Shown here in pieces: positions 17,277-25,271 of a stretch of DNA of 35,270 nt. The stretch comes from Algorimicrobium sp002414705. Lineage in GTDB: Bacteria; Bacteroidota; Bacteroidia; Flavobacteriales; Flavobacteriaceae. The position numbers and the translations under genes are program-made. The notes beneath the pieces are model-generated. The model ran no database searches and was not told the DNA's origin. It saw only the letters and a program-made list of their open reading frames with translations. The stretch's first letter is position 1. Each line of letters begins with the position of its first letter. Location: contig CAXAUF010000029.1 in the NCBI GenBank assembly GCA_963972425.1, positions 1 through 35,270 of the forward strand. Reading direction: 5' to 3'.

Positions 17277-18128
17277 ATGATTAGAAAACTACTTATTATC
17301 CCTTTTTTAATGATGTCTTTTTGGACGTATGCCCAAGTATCGGCTGGTCAAATAGATGATTTTGAAGATGGAACTGTTCAAAATTGGATTATTGGTTCTT
17401 CAACTGGCGCACCAATTAATGTTGCTACTGGTGGACCAAATGGATTGAATGATAATTTTTTAGAGTATACCTCTACTGGAGCTTCAGGTACAGCTAGTAG
17501 AATGGTATTTTTTAATGCGAATTCACAATGGTCTGCTGATTTTGTTTCAGAAGGTATTGTGGAAATTCAATTTGATGCGCAAGCTTTAACAAATGATTTA
17601 AATCTGCGTTTAGCTTTTCAAGGACCTAATGGTACACGAATGGTTTCTACAAATCCTGTTTTTCTTGCGGCTGGAACTGGTTGGACAAGTATTGCGTTAC
17701 CGCTTGATGCATCTGGTTTTACTGTGGTTCAAGGACCTGCTTCTGTTACAGCCGTTTTAAGTGCTGTTTCTACTATGCGTATTTTAAGTCATTCTTCCAT
17801 AGATAATTGGAAAGGAGAGGAAATTGCTGCTACTTTACGCGTTGATAATATAACTGCTTCAACAACATTAGGTCGTCCAGATTTTAAAAAAGAATTAGGT
17901 TTCACTATTTATCCAAATCCAAGTAAATCTAAATTGAATATTAGTTTACCTGCCGCAAATAACTACTCCAAAATAGAAGTTTACAATATTTTAGGATCTC
18001 GTGTTTATCAAGGAAATTTAAATAGTTTAAACACATCTATAAATGTAAGTCAATGGAATACTGGCGTTTATTTAGTAAGGATTTCTAATACTAAAGAAAC
18101 TATTTCTAAACGCTTTGTTAAGCAATAA
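17277..18128 (+). CDS. secreted beta-sandwich protein with T9SS type A sorting domain
   Basis: A 283-residue protein. The signal peptide is MIRKLLIIPFLMMSFWTY, with cleavage near AQVS (19-22). The mature part begins IDDFEDGTVQNWIIGS, a motif seen at the start of many carbohydrate-binding or galactose-binding-like sandwich modules. It ends that module with TLRVDNITAS near 195. A type A sorting domain closes the protein from about 207: FTIYPNPSKSKLNISL, VYNILGSRVY, NTGVYLVRIS and KRFVKQ. No catalytic domain is visible, so adhesion or glycan binding outside the cell is possible but unproven. An in-frame TTG three codons upstream is rejected. Confidence 0.83.
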   Translation: MIRKLLIIPFLMMSFWTYAQVSAGQIDDFEDGTVQNWIIGSSTGAPINVATGGPNGLNDNFLEYTSTGASGTASRMVFFNANSQWSADFVSEGIVEIQFDAQALTNDLNLRLAFQGPNGTRMVSTNPVFLAAGTGWTSIALPLDASGFTVVQGPASVTAVLSAVSTMRILSHSSIDNWKGEEIAATLRVDNITASTTLGRPDFKKELGFTIYPNPSKSKLNISLPAANNYSKIEVYNILGSRVYQGNLNSLNTSINVSQWNTGVYLVRISNTKETISKRFVKQ

Positions 18129-18150
18129 GTTGCTTTTTACTTAATAATAA

Positions 18151-18193
18151 ATGCTCACAATAAGTTAAACTTTTGTGAGCATTTTTATTTTTA
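18151..18193 (+). terminator. intrinsic terminator, possibly used from both sides
   Basis: A ten-pair stem, ATGCTCACAA (18151-18160) with TTGTGAGCAT (18173-18182), loop of 12, then a T-rich tail. The minus-strand side also ends in an A/T-rich tract, so it may also stop transcription of the convergent cupredoxin gene. Confidence 0.82.
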
Positions 18194-18205
18194 CGTGTTT
18201 TTTTT

Positions 18206-18790
18206 TTACAATTTCACTAAACGTTTGGTTTGTGATGTTCTACCAGATGTTACTCGAACTAGATACATGCCACTTTGTAAAGCTGTTAAATTTAAAGTTG
18301 TATTTACTGTGCTGTTTAATGATTTATATAAAACACGCTTACCTGTAATATTAAGTACTTCAATTTCTAAAGTATTAGTGTTATTTGGTATTTTAACTGT
18401 AATGATACTTTTTGCTGGATTTGGTAAAATAGTAAAGGTTTTAAAAACCTCCTCATTAATGCTTGCCGTAGCATCTACTGTTATGGTTCCAGACATACTT
18501 CCAGCTCCATGAATACCACAAAAGTAATCGTTGTCGCCTTCTATTGTAAAGGTATGCGAAAACGTTAGCCCGATTCCAGTTAGTGTTCCACTATCAAAAT
18601 TTTCGACAGAATTTCCCGGCATATTTTCAACCGTATGTGGAAATGGATCGGTCCATGTCCATACTACAATATCACCAACTTCTATGGTTAAATCTACAGT
18701 CACATTTCTTTCCCAATCTATATTATGGGTTGTTTGTGCATTCAAGCTATAAATTGCTAAAAATGCAATTAAGAGTAATTTTGTTTTCAT
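18206..18790 (-). CDS. secreted blue-copper (plastocyanin/azurin-like) protein with T9SS sorting domain
   Basis: A 194-residue protein with a signal peptide: MKTKLLLIAFLAIYSLNAQ, cleaved near residue 19. A cupredoxin domain spans about 23-107, with all four type 1 copper ligands visible: His52 in DPFPHTVEN, Cys91 and His94 in YFCGIHG, and Met99 in GAGSMSG. A type A sorting domain follows from about 118: TILPNPAKSIITVKI, VLNITGKRVLY, LQSGMYLVRV and KRLVKL. It should carry one copper and act in electron transfer or copper binding outside the outer membrane. An upstream in-frame TTG at 18817 is rejected because it would bury the signal peptide. Confidence 0.87.
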   Translation of the reverse strand: MKTKLLLIAFLAIYSLNAQTTHNIDWERNVTVDLTIEVGDIVVWTWTDPFPHTVENMPGNSVENFDSGTLTGIGLTFSHTFTIEGDNDYFCGIHGAGSMSGTITVDATASINEEVFKTFTILPNPAKSIITVKIPNNTNTLEIEVLNITGKRVLYKSLNSTVNTTLNLTALQSGMYLVRVTSGRTSQTKRLVKL

Positions 18791-18886
18791 AACTTTTTTT
18801 TTAATATTTCCTCTCAAGATAGTGTTTTTAAATCAATATAATTATCTATTTTACAGATAGTTATAATTTTGCTAGAGAAAGAGTAG

Positions 18887-19588
18887 TTAAAAAAAAAGGA
18901 ATATCAAACCTGTAAGTATGGCAATTCCGAAGCTCATTAGGGTGCCAATTAAAATGTATTCGGTGAGTTTTCGGTGTTTACTTTCTTTTAAATCACCAAA
19001 CCTAAAAACGGATTTTGCTGTAATTAAAAATCCAACAGCTTCCCCGTGGTTCAGAATAATAAATATGAACACCAAAAGGCGCTCTAATACTCCAATGTAC
19101 TTGCCAGCATCTTTAAGTGATTCGTTGCCTTTTGTAAGTTTTTCAATATTCCATTTGCTAAAAATAGCTTGCATTATTATGGAAACGGGTTTTGTTAAAA
19201 ATAACAAACATGTTAGTAGAAGTAGAGCTGTTTCTAATGGTATCTCAGAAGTTATAAACGTTGTATTTGTATAGATAAAATAGACTGTAAAAATGCTAAT
19301 AATGTGTAATAGCTGATCCATAAAAAACCATTGACGTTTGGTTTTCTTTCTTTGAAGCATGAGCTTTAATACATCTATAATTAAATGTAATCCTGTTATA
19401 ATTAGTACTAATGGCCAATAGGAAACGTCCCAAATAATAAGACATAACAAAACCATGTGAATGGCAACATGCAAGTAGAGTTTAGGCGATTTTAATTTTC
19501 TCTTTTCTTTACTTTTTACCCATGATTTTGGTTGAAGTATAAAATCTCCAATTAAATGAGCCAATACTAGTTTTATTAAGAGTACCAT
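18887..19588 (-). CDS. DUF3307 family membrane protein
   Basis: A 233-residue membrane protein with about six hydrophobic spans. The N-terminal signature LVLAHLIGDFILQPKSWVKS, the following LHVAIHMVLL and the HLIIDVLK and DQLLHIISIF motifs identify DUF3307. Several His/Asp residues fall within or near spans, hinting at an intramembrane site, but no activity is known. It follows the SatD-like gene with one base between stop and start (TAGTATG), so the two are translationally coupled. The pair DUF3307 plus SatD recurs in other bacteria from memory of these families; the membrane protein is probably the output of the SatD-like sensor. Confidence 0.83.
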   Translation of the reverse strand: MVLLIKLVLAHLIGDFILQPKSWVKSKEKRKLKSPKLYLHVAIHMVLLCLIIWDVSYWPLVLIITGLHLIIDVLKLMLQRKKTKRQWFFMDQLLHIISIFTVYFIYTNTTFITSEIPLETALLLLTCLLFLTKPVSIIMQAIFSKWNIEKLTKGNESLKDAGKYIGVLERLLVFIFIILNHGEAVGFLITAKSVFRFGDLKESKHRKLTEYILIGTLMSFGIAILTGLIFLFF

Positions 19589-19589
19589 A

Positions 19590-20198
19590 CTATAAGTTGC
19601 TTATTTTATAGCTAAACAAAGCGTTAAGTTCCAATATTTCCTCAAGATTTGCACGCTTCATACGTTTGCTTACTGCTTCCTGATTAATGCCAATTAGTTG
19701 AGCAATTTCAGTTTGTATCTTATTTGGATTTTCAATTTGTTTTTTTATAATTTCAGCAGAGTTTACGGTCCAATTGTCCATACTAATCAAAGTTAACTTA
19801 AAGTATAAATTTAAGTCTCTATTTAATGTATCATCAGGTGTTTTTATCTTTAAATTAACCTTGTCCTTTTTTAGATATTCCAATGTTTCCCCTGAAAACT
19901 GAAAAGCTTCTCCATTGGATTCGGTTACGGTTTCACCTTGATACGTTTTAGCGCCTATACCAATTGCTAATCTAACATCTAAGCCTTTTATCATTCTAAT
20001 ACAAGCTTTAATGTATACAGCACTTAAAAAGCTGTTTTGTGGGTTTTTTAATTCAATTTGAAAACTATCTCCTCTGTATATTTCCCATAAACGTGTATCT
20101 GATTCCAAAAAGTTGAGCGCATCTTTAAGTAGCGGTAACCATATTTTTGGTTCTACGTTTTTCGAGTTTATGATATCGCCTGTAATTACGCTGGTCAT
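19590..20198 (-). CDS. SatD-like regulator with C-terminal helix-turn-helix
   Basis: A 202-residue protein. Its first 135 residues follow the SatD family: MTSVITGDIINSKNVEP at the start, YRGDSFQIEL at 41-50 and RLAIGIGAKT then GEAFQFSG at about 76-103. The aspartates in GDI and GDSFQ and the spacing to the glycine-rich RLAIGIG recall palm-type nucleotide-binding folds, but this is inference. A helix-turn-helix is clear at about 160-182 (IQTEIAQLIGINQEAVSKRM). It is therefore likely a DNA-binding sensor that controls its own operon with DUF3307, through the half-sites at 20246-20293. Confidence 0.78.
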   Translation of the reverse strand: MTSVITGDIINSKNVEPKIWLPLLKDALNFLESDTRLWEIYRGDSFQIELKNPQNSFLSAVYIKACIRMIKGLDVRLAIGIGAKTYQGETVTESNGEAFQFSGETLEYLKKDKVNLKIKTPDDTLNRDLNLYFKLTLISMDNWTVNSAEIIKKQIENPNKIQTEIAQLIGINQEAVSKRMKRANLEEILELNALFSYKISNL

Positions 20199-20245
20199 AG
20201 ATGTTGATTAATAATTATATGCCTTTATTTGTGTATAACTTAAAA

Positions 20246-20293
20246 TATTCCTAAAAAATGGAATAATTTAAAATATTCCATATTAAAGGAATA
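20246..20293. promoter_or_regulatory. operator-like array of four alternating half-sites upstream of the SatD-DUF3307 operon
   Basis: TATTCC at 20246, GGAATA at 20260, TATTCC at 20274 and GGAATA at 20288 are exact and start 14 bases apart. They form two copies of TATTCC-N8-GGAATA, with N8 between the copies as well. The two TATTCC sites share the ten bases AAAATATTCC. The array begins 48 bases upstream of the satD-like ATG and lies at the expected transcription start, suited to repression by the operon's own HTH protein. Confidence 0.75.
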
Positions 20294-20295
20294 AT

Positions 20296-20326
20296 CAAAT
20301 ATCTGTTATTTTATTCAAATAACCAA
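20296..20326 (-). promoter_or_regulatory. candidate promoter of the SatD-DUF3307 operon
   Basis: On the minus strand TTG (20326-20324) is followed after 20 bases by GATATTTG (20303-20296), one mismatch from TAnnTTTG. The start would fall at about 20290, on the first GGAATA half-site. Confidence 0.5.
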
Positions 20327-20371
20327 ATGAATGACAGTTAAGGTTAAAATAAGTAGCTGTAAATACGTAAA

Positions 20372-20917
20372 TTAAAGGTCTATTTTAATATTGTAACCCT
20401 CTAATTCTTTCAAATAATTTTCCAGAATAAAATCTTTACTATTAAACTCAATACGCCTGTTTTTCTTGGTTTTATTTCGTTCAATAGCTTTTAAAAATCG
20501 TTTGACTTCTTCTAAAGAAGATAAAATGAGCCCTGGAACGGGAGAAGATTTAACAGTGTCATCTTTTGCAACCATAGTAAAATAAGACGAATTGCAATGC
20601 TTAACAAGTCCTGTTCTAATATTTTCTGCTTCTACCCGAATTCCAACAACCATAGACGTTTTTCCTACATAGTTAATGGAAGATTTCATAGTAACAAGTT
20701 CACCAATTTCAACAGGTTCTAGAAAATTTACGGTATCAACAGATGCAGTTACACAGTAGTTTTCTGAATGCTTGGATGCACATGCATAAGCAATTTGATC
20801 CATGAGACTCAACATGTAGCCACCATGAATTTTACCTCCAAAATTAGAATGTGAGGGTTGCATTAATTCTGCGATACTTATTCGAGAGCTTTCTACAGTT
20901 TTAAAAATCTTTTTCAT
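20372..20917 (-). CDS. acyl-CoA thioesterase, hot-dog fold
   Basis: A 181-residue cytoplasmic enzyme that hydrolyses acyl-CoA. The hot-dog domain is at about 10-120. The active-site region NFGGKIHGGYMLSLMDQIAY (25-44) holds Asn25 and Asp40, the conserved pair of the YciA/BACH subgroup. The strand VTASVDTVNFLEPVEIGELV follows at about 56-75. A basic, helical tail of about 55 residues (KAIERNKTKKNRR) extends beyond the domain. It starts one base after the stop of the preceding small gene, so they are co-translated. The chain length of the substrate is unknown. Confidence 0.88.
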   Translation of the reverse strand: MKKIFKTVESSRISIAELMQPSHSNFGGKIHGGYMLSLMDQIAYACASKHSENYCVTASVDTVNFLEPVEIGELVTMKSSINYVGKTSMVVGIRVEAENIRTGLVKHCNSSYFTMVAKDDTVKSSPVPGLILSSLEEVKRFLKAIERNKTKKNRRIEFNSKDFILENYLKELEGYNIKIDL

Positions 20918-20918
20918 A

Positions 20919-21290
20919 TTAAAAACGCCTGTTGTTTCTTTCTACGTCTTCAACAACTTTGGTTATGAAATATTTAGTGTCTCCTAGCCAAAATATAGTT
21001 TTATAGCGTTCAAAATAATGGAGTTTCACGTACTTCCCTTGTAAATCTGTTAAGTCTTTAATAACCTGTTTTTCGCTGTCTTCAACAGAAAATTCAAATA
21101 ACTGAGCTTCAGAAACACCTTGACTAATTTCGCCTTCCCATGTTTTTACAATAACGCCTTTACTGCTAAATTTAACGAGTTCGCCAGCGCGAATACCTTC
21201 ACTATATGTCGCAAAATAGATAAAACAGCCATAAGCAACGACAACAAGTACTAAAGCAATTAATAATTTAGTTAATATATTTTTCATCAT
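20919..21290 (-). CDS. small membrane-anchored conserved protein
   Basis: A 123-residue protein with one N-terminal span at about 5-27, ending at FATYSEG. A soluble domain of about 95 residues follows: IRAGELVKFSSKGVIVKTWE, EGEISQ and LFEFSVED, then GKYVKLHYFERYKTI. This type is common in Bacteroidota and has sometimes been labelled 6-phosphogluconate dehydrogenase. Nothing here supports that: there is no Rossmann motif and the length is far too short. The active side is probably periplasmic. It lies between rmuC (12 bases upstream) and the thioesterase (one base), in one operon. Confidence 0.72.
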   Translation of the reverse strand: MMKNILTKLLIALVLVVVAYGCFIYFATYSEGIRAGELVKFSSKGVIVKTWEGEISQGVSEAQLFEFSVEDSEKQVIKDLTDLQGKYVKLHYFERYKTIFWLGDTKYFITKVVEDVERNNRRF

Positions 21291-21302
21291 TATTTTTGTT
21301 TT

Positions 21303-22697
21303 TTATTCATCGTCATCAGACGATTGCGCTCTTTTTAAAATGGCTTCTGGAAGTGCTTTTTTAGCTTTGGCACCCAGTTTTTTTATTTTTTCAACACTAG
21401 TAATAAGGTTTCCTTTTCCATCAACCAACTTATTCATGGCTGAAGAATAATCTTTTTTAGCATCGTCAATTTTCTTCCCAACACCTGTTAAGTCTTTTAC
21501 TAAACCTTCAAATTTATCGTAAAGAGCTCCAGCTTGCCTAGCAATTTCAATAGCATTTTGTTGTTGTTTTTCGTTATTCCACATGCTATCTACCGTTCTT
21601 AAAGTCGCTAACAGGGTAGAAGGTGTAACGATAACAATATTTTTCTCGAACGCCTTATTATAAATAGAGTTGTCTGCATTAATTGCTACTGCAAAAGCAG
21701 GTTCAATAGGAATAAAAAGCAATACAAAATCAGGACTTTCTATATCATATAAATCTTCATATTTCTTTTCAGACAGTTGGTCTACATGTTTTCTAATAGA
21801 ATTTATATGCGCTTTAAGATGTATGTCACGCTCGTCATCTTCTGCATTAACGTAGCGTTCGTAATCTGTTAATGACACTTTACTGTCAATAATCATTTTT
21901 TTGTTATCGGGTAAGTTTAATACAATGTCAGGAAGGACTCTTGTGCCATCTTCTCTGGTAAAGTTTTGCTGAACAAAATATTCTCTATCTTTTTCTAAAC
22001 CAGATTTTTCTAAAACACGCTCAAGTACCAATTCGCCCCAATTACCTTGCATTTTACTATCGCCTTTTAACGCTCTAGTTAGGTTGGTAGCTTCTTTGGT
22101 CATTTGCTGATTTAAATCTTTTAAACCTAATAACTGTTCTTTTAAAGCAGAATGCATACTGATACTTTCCTTTTGGGTATCGTCTACTTTTTTTTCAAAA
22201 ATTTGAATTTTTTCTTGAAGTGGATTCAGTATTTGTTTAATGTTTTCTTTGTTCTGAAGGGTGAATTTTTCACTCTTTTCATCTAGAATTTTGGTAGCTA
22301 ATAACTCGAAATCCTTACGCAATTGCTCTTGTTGAATGATTAGCTCTTCATCACGTTTTAAAAGCTGCTGTTCCAAATTGTCATATTCAGAATTTCGACG
22401 TGCTAGTTCGGAATTTAGTAGTTCTTTTTCTTTTCGAATACTTTCTCTATCAATTTCAGTTTTAGAAATAATATCTTTAAAATCGCTTATTTGTTGATTA
22501 AAATAGGACTGTTGTTTTTGAGTTTCTTCATCAAAAGACAACTTTAAACTAGAAACTTGTTGTTGCAAATTGGTGTTTCTTTCCTCAAGCGTACTGGTTT
22601 CGCTTTTGTTTTTAAGTTTGGAAATGGTAAGTCCAATATAAGCGCCAATTGCTCCTGAAAAGATAATGGCAATAATGAGAATAATACTGTCGTTCAT
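21303..22697 (-). CDS. rmuC: DNA recombination protein RmuC
   Basis: A 464-residue protein with an N-terminal membrane anchor (about 3-24). A long coiled coil follows at about 30-200, rich in Glu, Lys and Gln heptads. Then comes the nuclease-like RmuC core, visible as GNWGELVLERVLEKSGLEKD, DGTRVLPDIVLNLPDNKKM with IIDSKVSLTDYERY, and FVLLFIPIEPAFAVA. The E. coli homologue limits inversions at short repeats and is thought to act on DNA structures. It ends in an acidic SSDDDE tail. It heads the rmuC-small protein-thioesterase run on the minus strand. Confidence 0.93.
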   Translation of the reverse strand: MNDSIILIIAIIFSGAIGAYIGLTISKLKNKSETSTLEERNTNLQQQVSSLKLSFDEETQKQQSYFNQQISDFKDIISKTEIDRESIRKEKELLNSELARRNSEYDNLEQQLLKRDEELIIQQEQLRKDFELLATKILDEKSEKFTLQNKENIKQILNPLQEKIQIFEKKVDDTQKESISMHSALKEQLLGLKDLNQQMTKEATNLTRALKGDSKMQGNWGELVLERVLEKSGLEKDREYFVQQNFTREDGTRVLPDIVLNLPDNKKMIIDSKVSLTDYERYVNAEDDERDIHLKAHINSIRKHVDQLSEKKYEDLYDIESPDFVLLFIPIEPAFAVAINADNSIYNKAFEKNIVIVTPSTLLATLRTVDSMWNNEKQQQNAIEIARQAGALYDKFEGLVKDLTGVGKKIDDAKKDYSSAMNKLVDGKGNLITSVEKIKKLGAKAKKALPEAILKRAQSSDDDE

Positions 22698-22772
22698 TGG
22701 TGAGTTTGAAATTTATTTAAAGGTAATTATATTTTTTTCGGTTATCAATTATTATTTAAAGGAACCACATAT

Positions 22773-24083
22773 TTATGTTACTTTTTTGAAGGATATAATT
22801 TTATGTTTTTTGCCAAAATAAATAAAAACACTATAAATAAGTAAGGGCGAAATATGATGAAATAGCCTATCTATGGATGTTTTTAAGTGCCAGTCTAAAT
22901 CTTTTGGTGTTACAATATAAACTAAAAAATATGCAACAATAATTACTGCAACAACTTTAAATACAAGCGTAAAAGCGTATTTGTAATCTAAAATTAAAGC
23001 AGAAATGAGTAGAATGAAAACGAGAGGATTTTTAAAGACTACACTCACTAAAAAATAACCGCAAATGGTCTTGTATCTATCAAATTCAGTTACTTTATTT
23101 AAAGTGCTTACAGACGATTCATTCACCAAATCATTTATTGGCGCATAAACACCTTTAAAATATAGAGTAATTAATAAAGGAACCAAAGCGCCCATTAGAA
23201 ATAAAACATGGTATTTTATGTTTTTAAGGTGTGAAAACGCAAAAAACACGGAAAAAACAATAAAGAAGAGAAAGCCTTCATTCTTTATCCAAACACTAGT
23301 TGCAGCAAAGAAACCGATTAATATTAAGAGTAATGGTTTCTCTTTATCTATATGATTTATTAAAACAAAGGGAATTAAAACAAAGAGACTTAATAGCGTA
23401 TCTGCATATTGAAGACTTCCAAAAAAGTGCAAAAATATTCCTAGGCAAAAAATAATATAGCATATGAGACCAATTTTTTTCAGTTGTAATTCTAAAAAAG
23501 AGCCTAAAACTAGTAGTGGTAGTCCAGCAGTTGTTAAATAAGAAACAAACAAAGGAACCATGGGTGATGTAGTGTTTAAAGATTTCCAAATACTCGCAAT
23601 AATACTTGGAAGCATTAGTGGATAATCTGGATGCGTCCATGAAATATTATTTGTGAATAAATTAATAAATTGATCCTCAAAAACAAGAAATTTAGCGTGT
23701 AAAGACCAAATTGCCCACGCATCCCAACTTCCCCAGCGCGTACTTTTTAAAAAAAATAAAGCTGAAAAAATGAGAAAACATAAAAGAATTAAAATAAGTT
23801 CCCAATTAGAAAGTGTGGGTTTTTTGTCGGCTTCTCGTTTTAAAATAATTTTAATATTACGGAATTGAAATATGCAATATATACTTGGTAGTATGGTAAT
23901 TAATATTTGATAAACTAAAAAATCAATTCCTAAAAAAAGATGAATACTAAATGAAAAAGACAGAATAGATGCAGATAGACAAATAGATATCACCCATTTT
24001 AATAGCTTATTTTTAAACAATTTATGAGTGTCTAAAATGATATATAAAGAGACAATCCAAAATAAAATAGCTAAGAGTATCAT
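22773..24083 (-). CDS. polytopic membrane protein, probable GT-C glycosyltransferase (GT39/ArnT-like)
   Basis: A 436-residue protein with about ten to twelve hydrophobic spans. The first large loop holds RWGSWDAWAIWSLHAKFLVF (117-136) with Asp121, and then HPDYPLMLPS at 151-160. An acidic residue in the first periplasmic loop, followed by a HPDYP-like motif, is typical of lipid-linked-sugar-dependent GT-C enzymes. TSVWIKNEGFLFF lies farther on. The exact family is uncertain. The start is two bases after the stop of the small anchored protein gene, and upstream of that is a GT2 enzyme that could supply the polyprenyl-phosphate sugar donor. Confidence 0.68.
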   Translation of the reverse strand: MILLAILFWIVSLYIILDTHKLFKNKLLKWVISICLSASILSFSFSIHLFLGIDFLVYQILITILPSIYCIFQFRNIKIILKREADKKPTLSNWELILILLCFLIFSALFFLKSTRWGSWDAWAIWSLHAKFLVFEDQFINLFTNNISWTHPDYPLMLPSIIASIWKSLNTTSPMVPLFVSYLTTAGLPLLVLGSFLELQLKKIGLICYIIFCLGIFLHFFGSLQYADTLLSLFVLIPFVLINHIDKEKPLLLILIGFFAATSVWIKNEGFLFFIVFSVFFAFSHLKNIKYHVLFLMGALVPLLITLYFKGVYAPINDLVNESSVSTLNKVTEFDRYKTICGYFLVSVVFKNPLVFILLISALILDYKYAFTLVFKVVAVIIVAYFLVYIVTPKDLDWHLKTSIDRLFHHISPLLIYSVFIYFGKKHKIISFKKVT

Positions 24084-24085
24084 AT

Positions 24086-24475
24086 TTATTTCTTTAAAAG
24101 TATGGCTTTATAATAGTCGTTATCTAATGCTTTAACAAGAGTATCTTTTAAGTTGATTTTTTCTGAAGAAATGACTTTGGCATTTTTGATATTCTTATCA
24201 ATTACCATTAGTATATAAGCACCCTCTGGGATTTTAGTGTATGCTTTTTGATTAATAACTTTTGGTGCTAAAACAAATTGAGTTTTAAAATATAAGGCAG
24301 GAGATTTTGAGTTGGAAAAGTAATACACATTAGGCGTTTCTAGAGATGTGTTTCTAATGTTTTCTGTGGCAACCTCAAGGAAATCAATATCGTTTTTTTT
24401 TGATATACTTTTGTAACTATAAAACAGGATACAGCTTAATAATAATAAAAAAAATAGTAGGATTATTTTTTTCAT
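24086..24475 (-). CDS. small membrane-anchored protein of unknown function in a glycosylation cassette
   Basis: A 129-residue protein with one strongly hydrophobic segment at about 3-22, a basic linker (SISKKND), and a beta-rich soluble part of about 95 residues including NVYYFSNSKSPALYFKTQFV and PEGAYILMVIDKN. I do not recognise the family. It overlaps the GT2 gene by four bases (ATGA) and is two bases from the GT-C-like gene, so it is made together with both enzymes. It could be an accessory subunit of the membrane transferase on the periplasmic side. Confidence 0.65.
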   Translation of the reverse strand: MKKIILLFFLLLLSCILFYSYKSISKKNDIDFLEVATENIRNTSLETPNVYYFSNSKSPALYFKTQFVLAPKVINQKAYTKIPEGAYILMVIDKNIKNAKVISSEKINLKDTLVKALDNDYYKAILLKK

Positions 24476-25197
24476 TTTTTAGCAAATAAATTATATTTTA
24501 AGATACAATATATGGCCCTAACACCATCTTTCCAGTTTATTTTTTTTCCTTCATCGTAGGTTCTTCCGTAATAGGAAATACCAACTTCATAAATCCGTAT
24601 TTTAGGTATTCTGGAAATTTTAGCTGTTACTTCAGGTTCAAAACCAAAGCGTTTTTCTGTTAAATTTAAACTTTGTACCATGCTTGTGTTAAATAGTTTG
24701 TAGCATGTTTCCATGTCTGTCAAATTTAAGTTGGTTAACATGTTACTTAAAAAAGTTAGAAATTTATTACCTAAAGTATGCCAAAAAAATAAAATTCTAT
24801 GTGGATTACTTCCCATGAAACGCGAGCCATAAACCACATCAGCAAAACCATTTACAACCGGTTTTAGTAAACAATTATATTCGTTTGGGTCATATTCTAA
24901 ATCGGCATCCTGAATAATTAAATAGTCGCCACTTGCTTTAGATATTCCTAAATGTATTGCAGCGCCTTTGCCTTTGTTAACCGTATGATTAAGACTTACA
25001 ATATTTAGCTCACTGTTATTAGAAATATAGGTTTCTACGCTGTATTTGGTGTTGTCTGTAGAACAGTCATTGATAATTATTATTTCTTTTTTTATAGAAT
25101 TGATAAGTGAAACACTTTTAATTTTATCTAAAATAAGATGAATAGTTCGCTCTTCATTATAAACGGGAATAATTATTGAAAGCTTATTGAGAGTCAT
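24472..25197 (-). CDS. family 2 glycosyltransferase (dolichyl/polyprenyl-phosphate mannose synthase type)
   Basis: A 241-residue GT2 enzyme starting MTLNKLSIIIPVYNEERTIH. The nucleotide-binding IINDCSTDNTKY is at about 41-52, the metal-binding DAD in IIQDADLEYDPNEY at about 95-108, and VVYGSRFMGSNPHR follows. MVQSLNLTEKRFGFEPEVTA at about 181-200 is the usual acceptor-side motif. There are no C-terminal membrane spans, in contrast to the GT2 at 2325. It probably makes a polyprenyl-phosphate sugar used by the GT-C-like enzyme two genes downstream. It starts 74 bases after the end of the ABC ATPase gene, without an obvious promoter. Confidence 0.88.
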   Translation of the reverse strand: MTLNKLSIIIPVYNEERTIHLILDKIKSVSLINSIKKEIIIINDCSTDNTKYSVETYISNNSELNIVSLNHTVNKGKGAAIHLGISKASGDYLIIQDADLEYDPNEYNCLLKPVVNGFADVVYGSRFMGSNPHRILFFWHTLGNKFLTFLSNMLTNLNLTDMETCYKLFNTSMVQSLNLTEKRFGFEPEVTAKISRIPKIRIYEVGISYYGRTYDEGKKINWKDGVRAIYCILKYNLFAKK

Positions 25198-25271
25198 TTA
25201 ATTACTGCTTTTTTTGAGATTGAAGCTATTTTCTTGTAAATATATATAAAATTGATTCAGTAAATAAAACC

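Noticed and set aside
18864..18871. TAATTTTG on the plus strand as a promoter
   Set aside because: No plus-strand gene follows and there is no -33 TTG; probably chance in AT-rich DNA.
20919..21290. Label of 6-phosphogluconate dehydrogenase for the small anchored protein
   Set aside because: Too short, membrane-anchored and without a nucleotide-binding motif.
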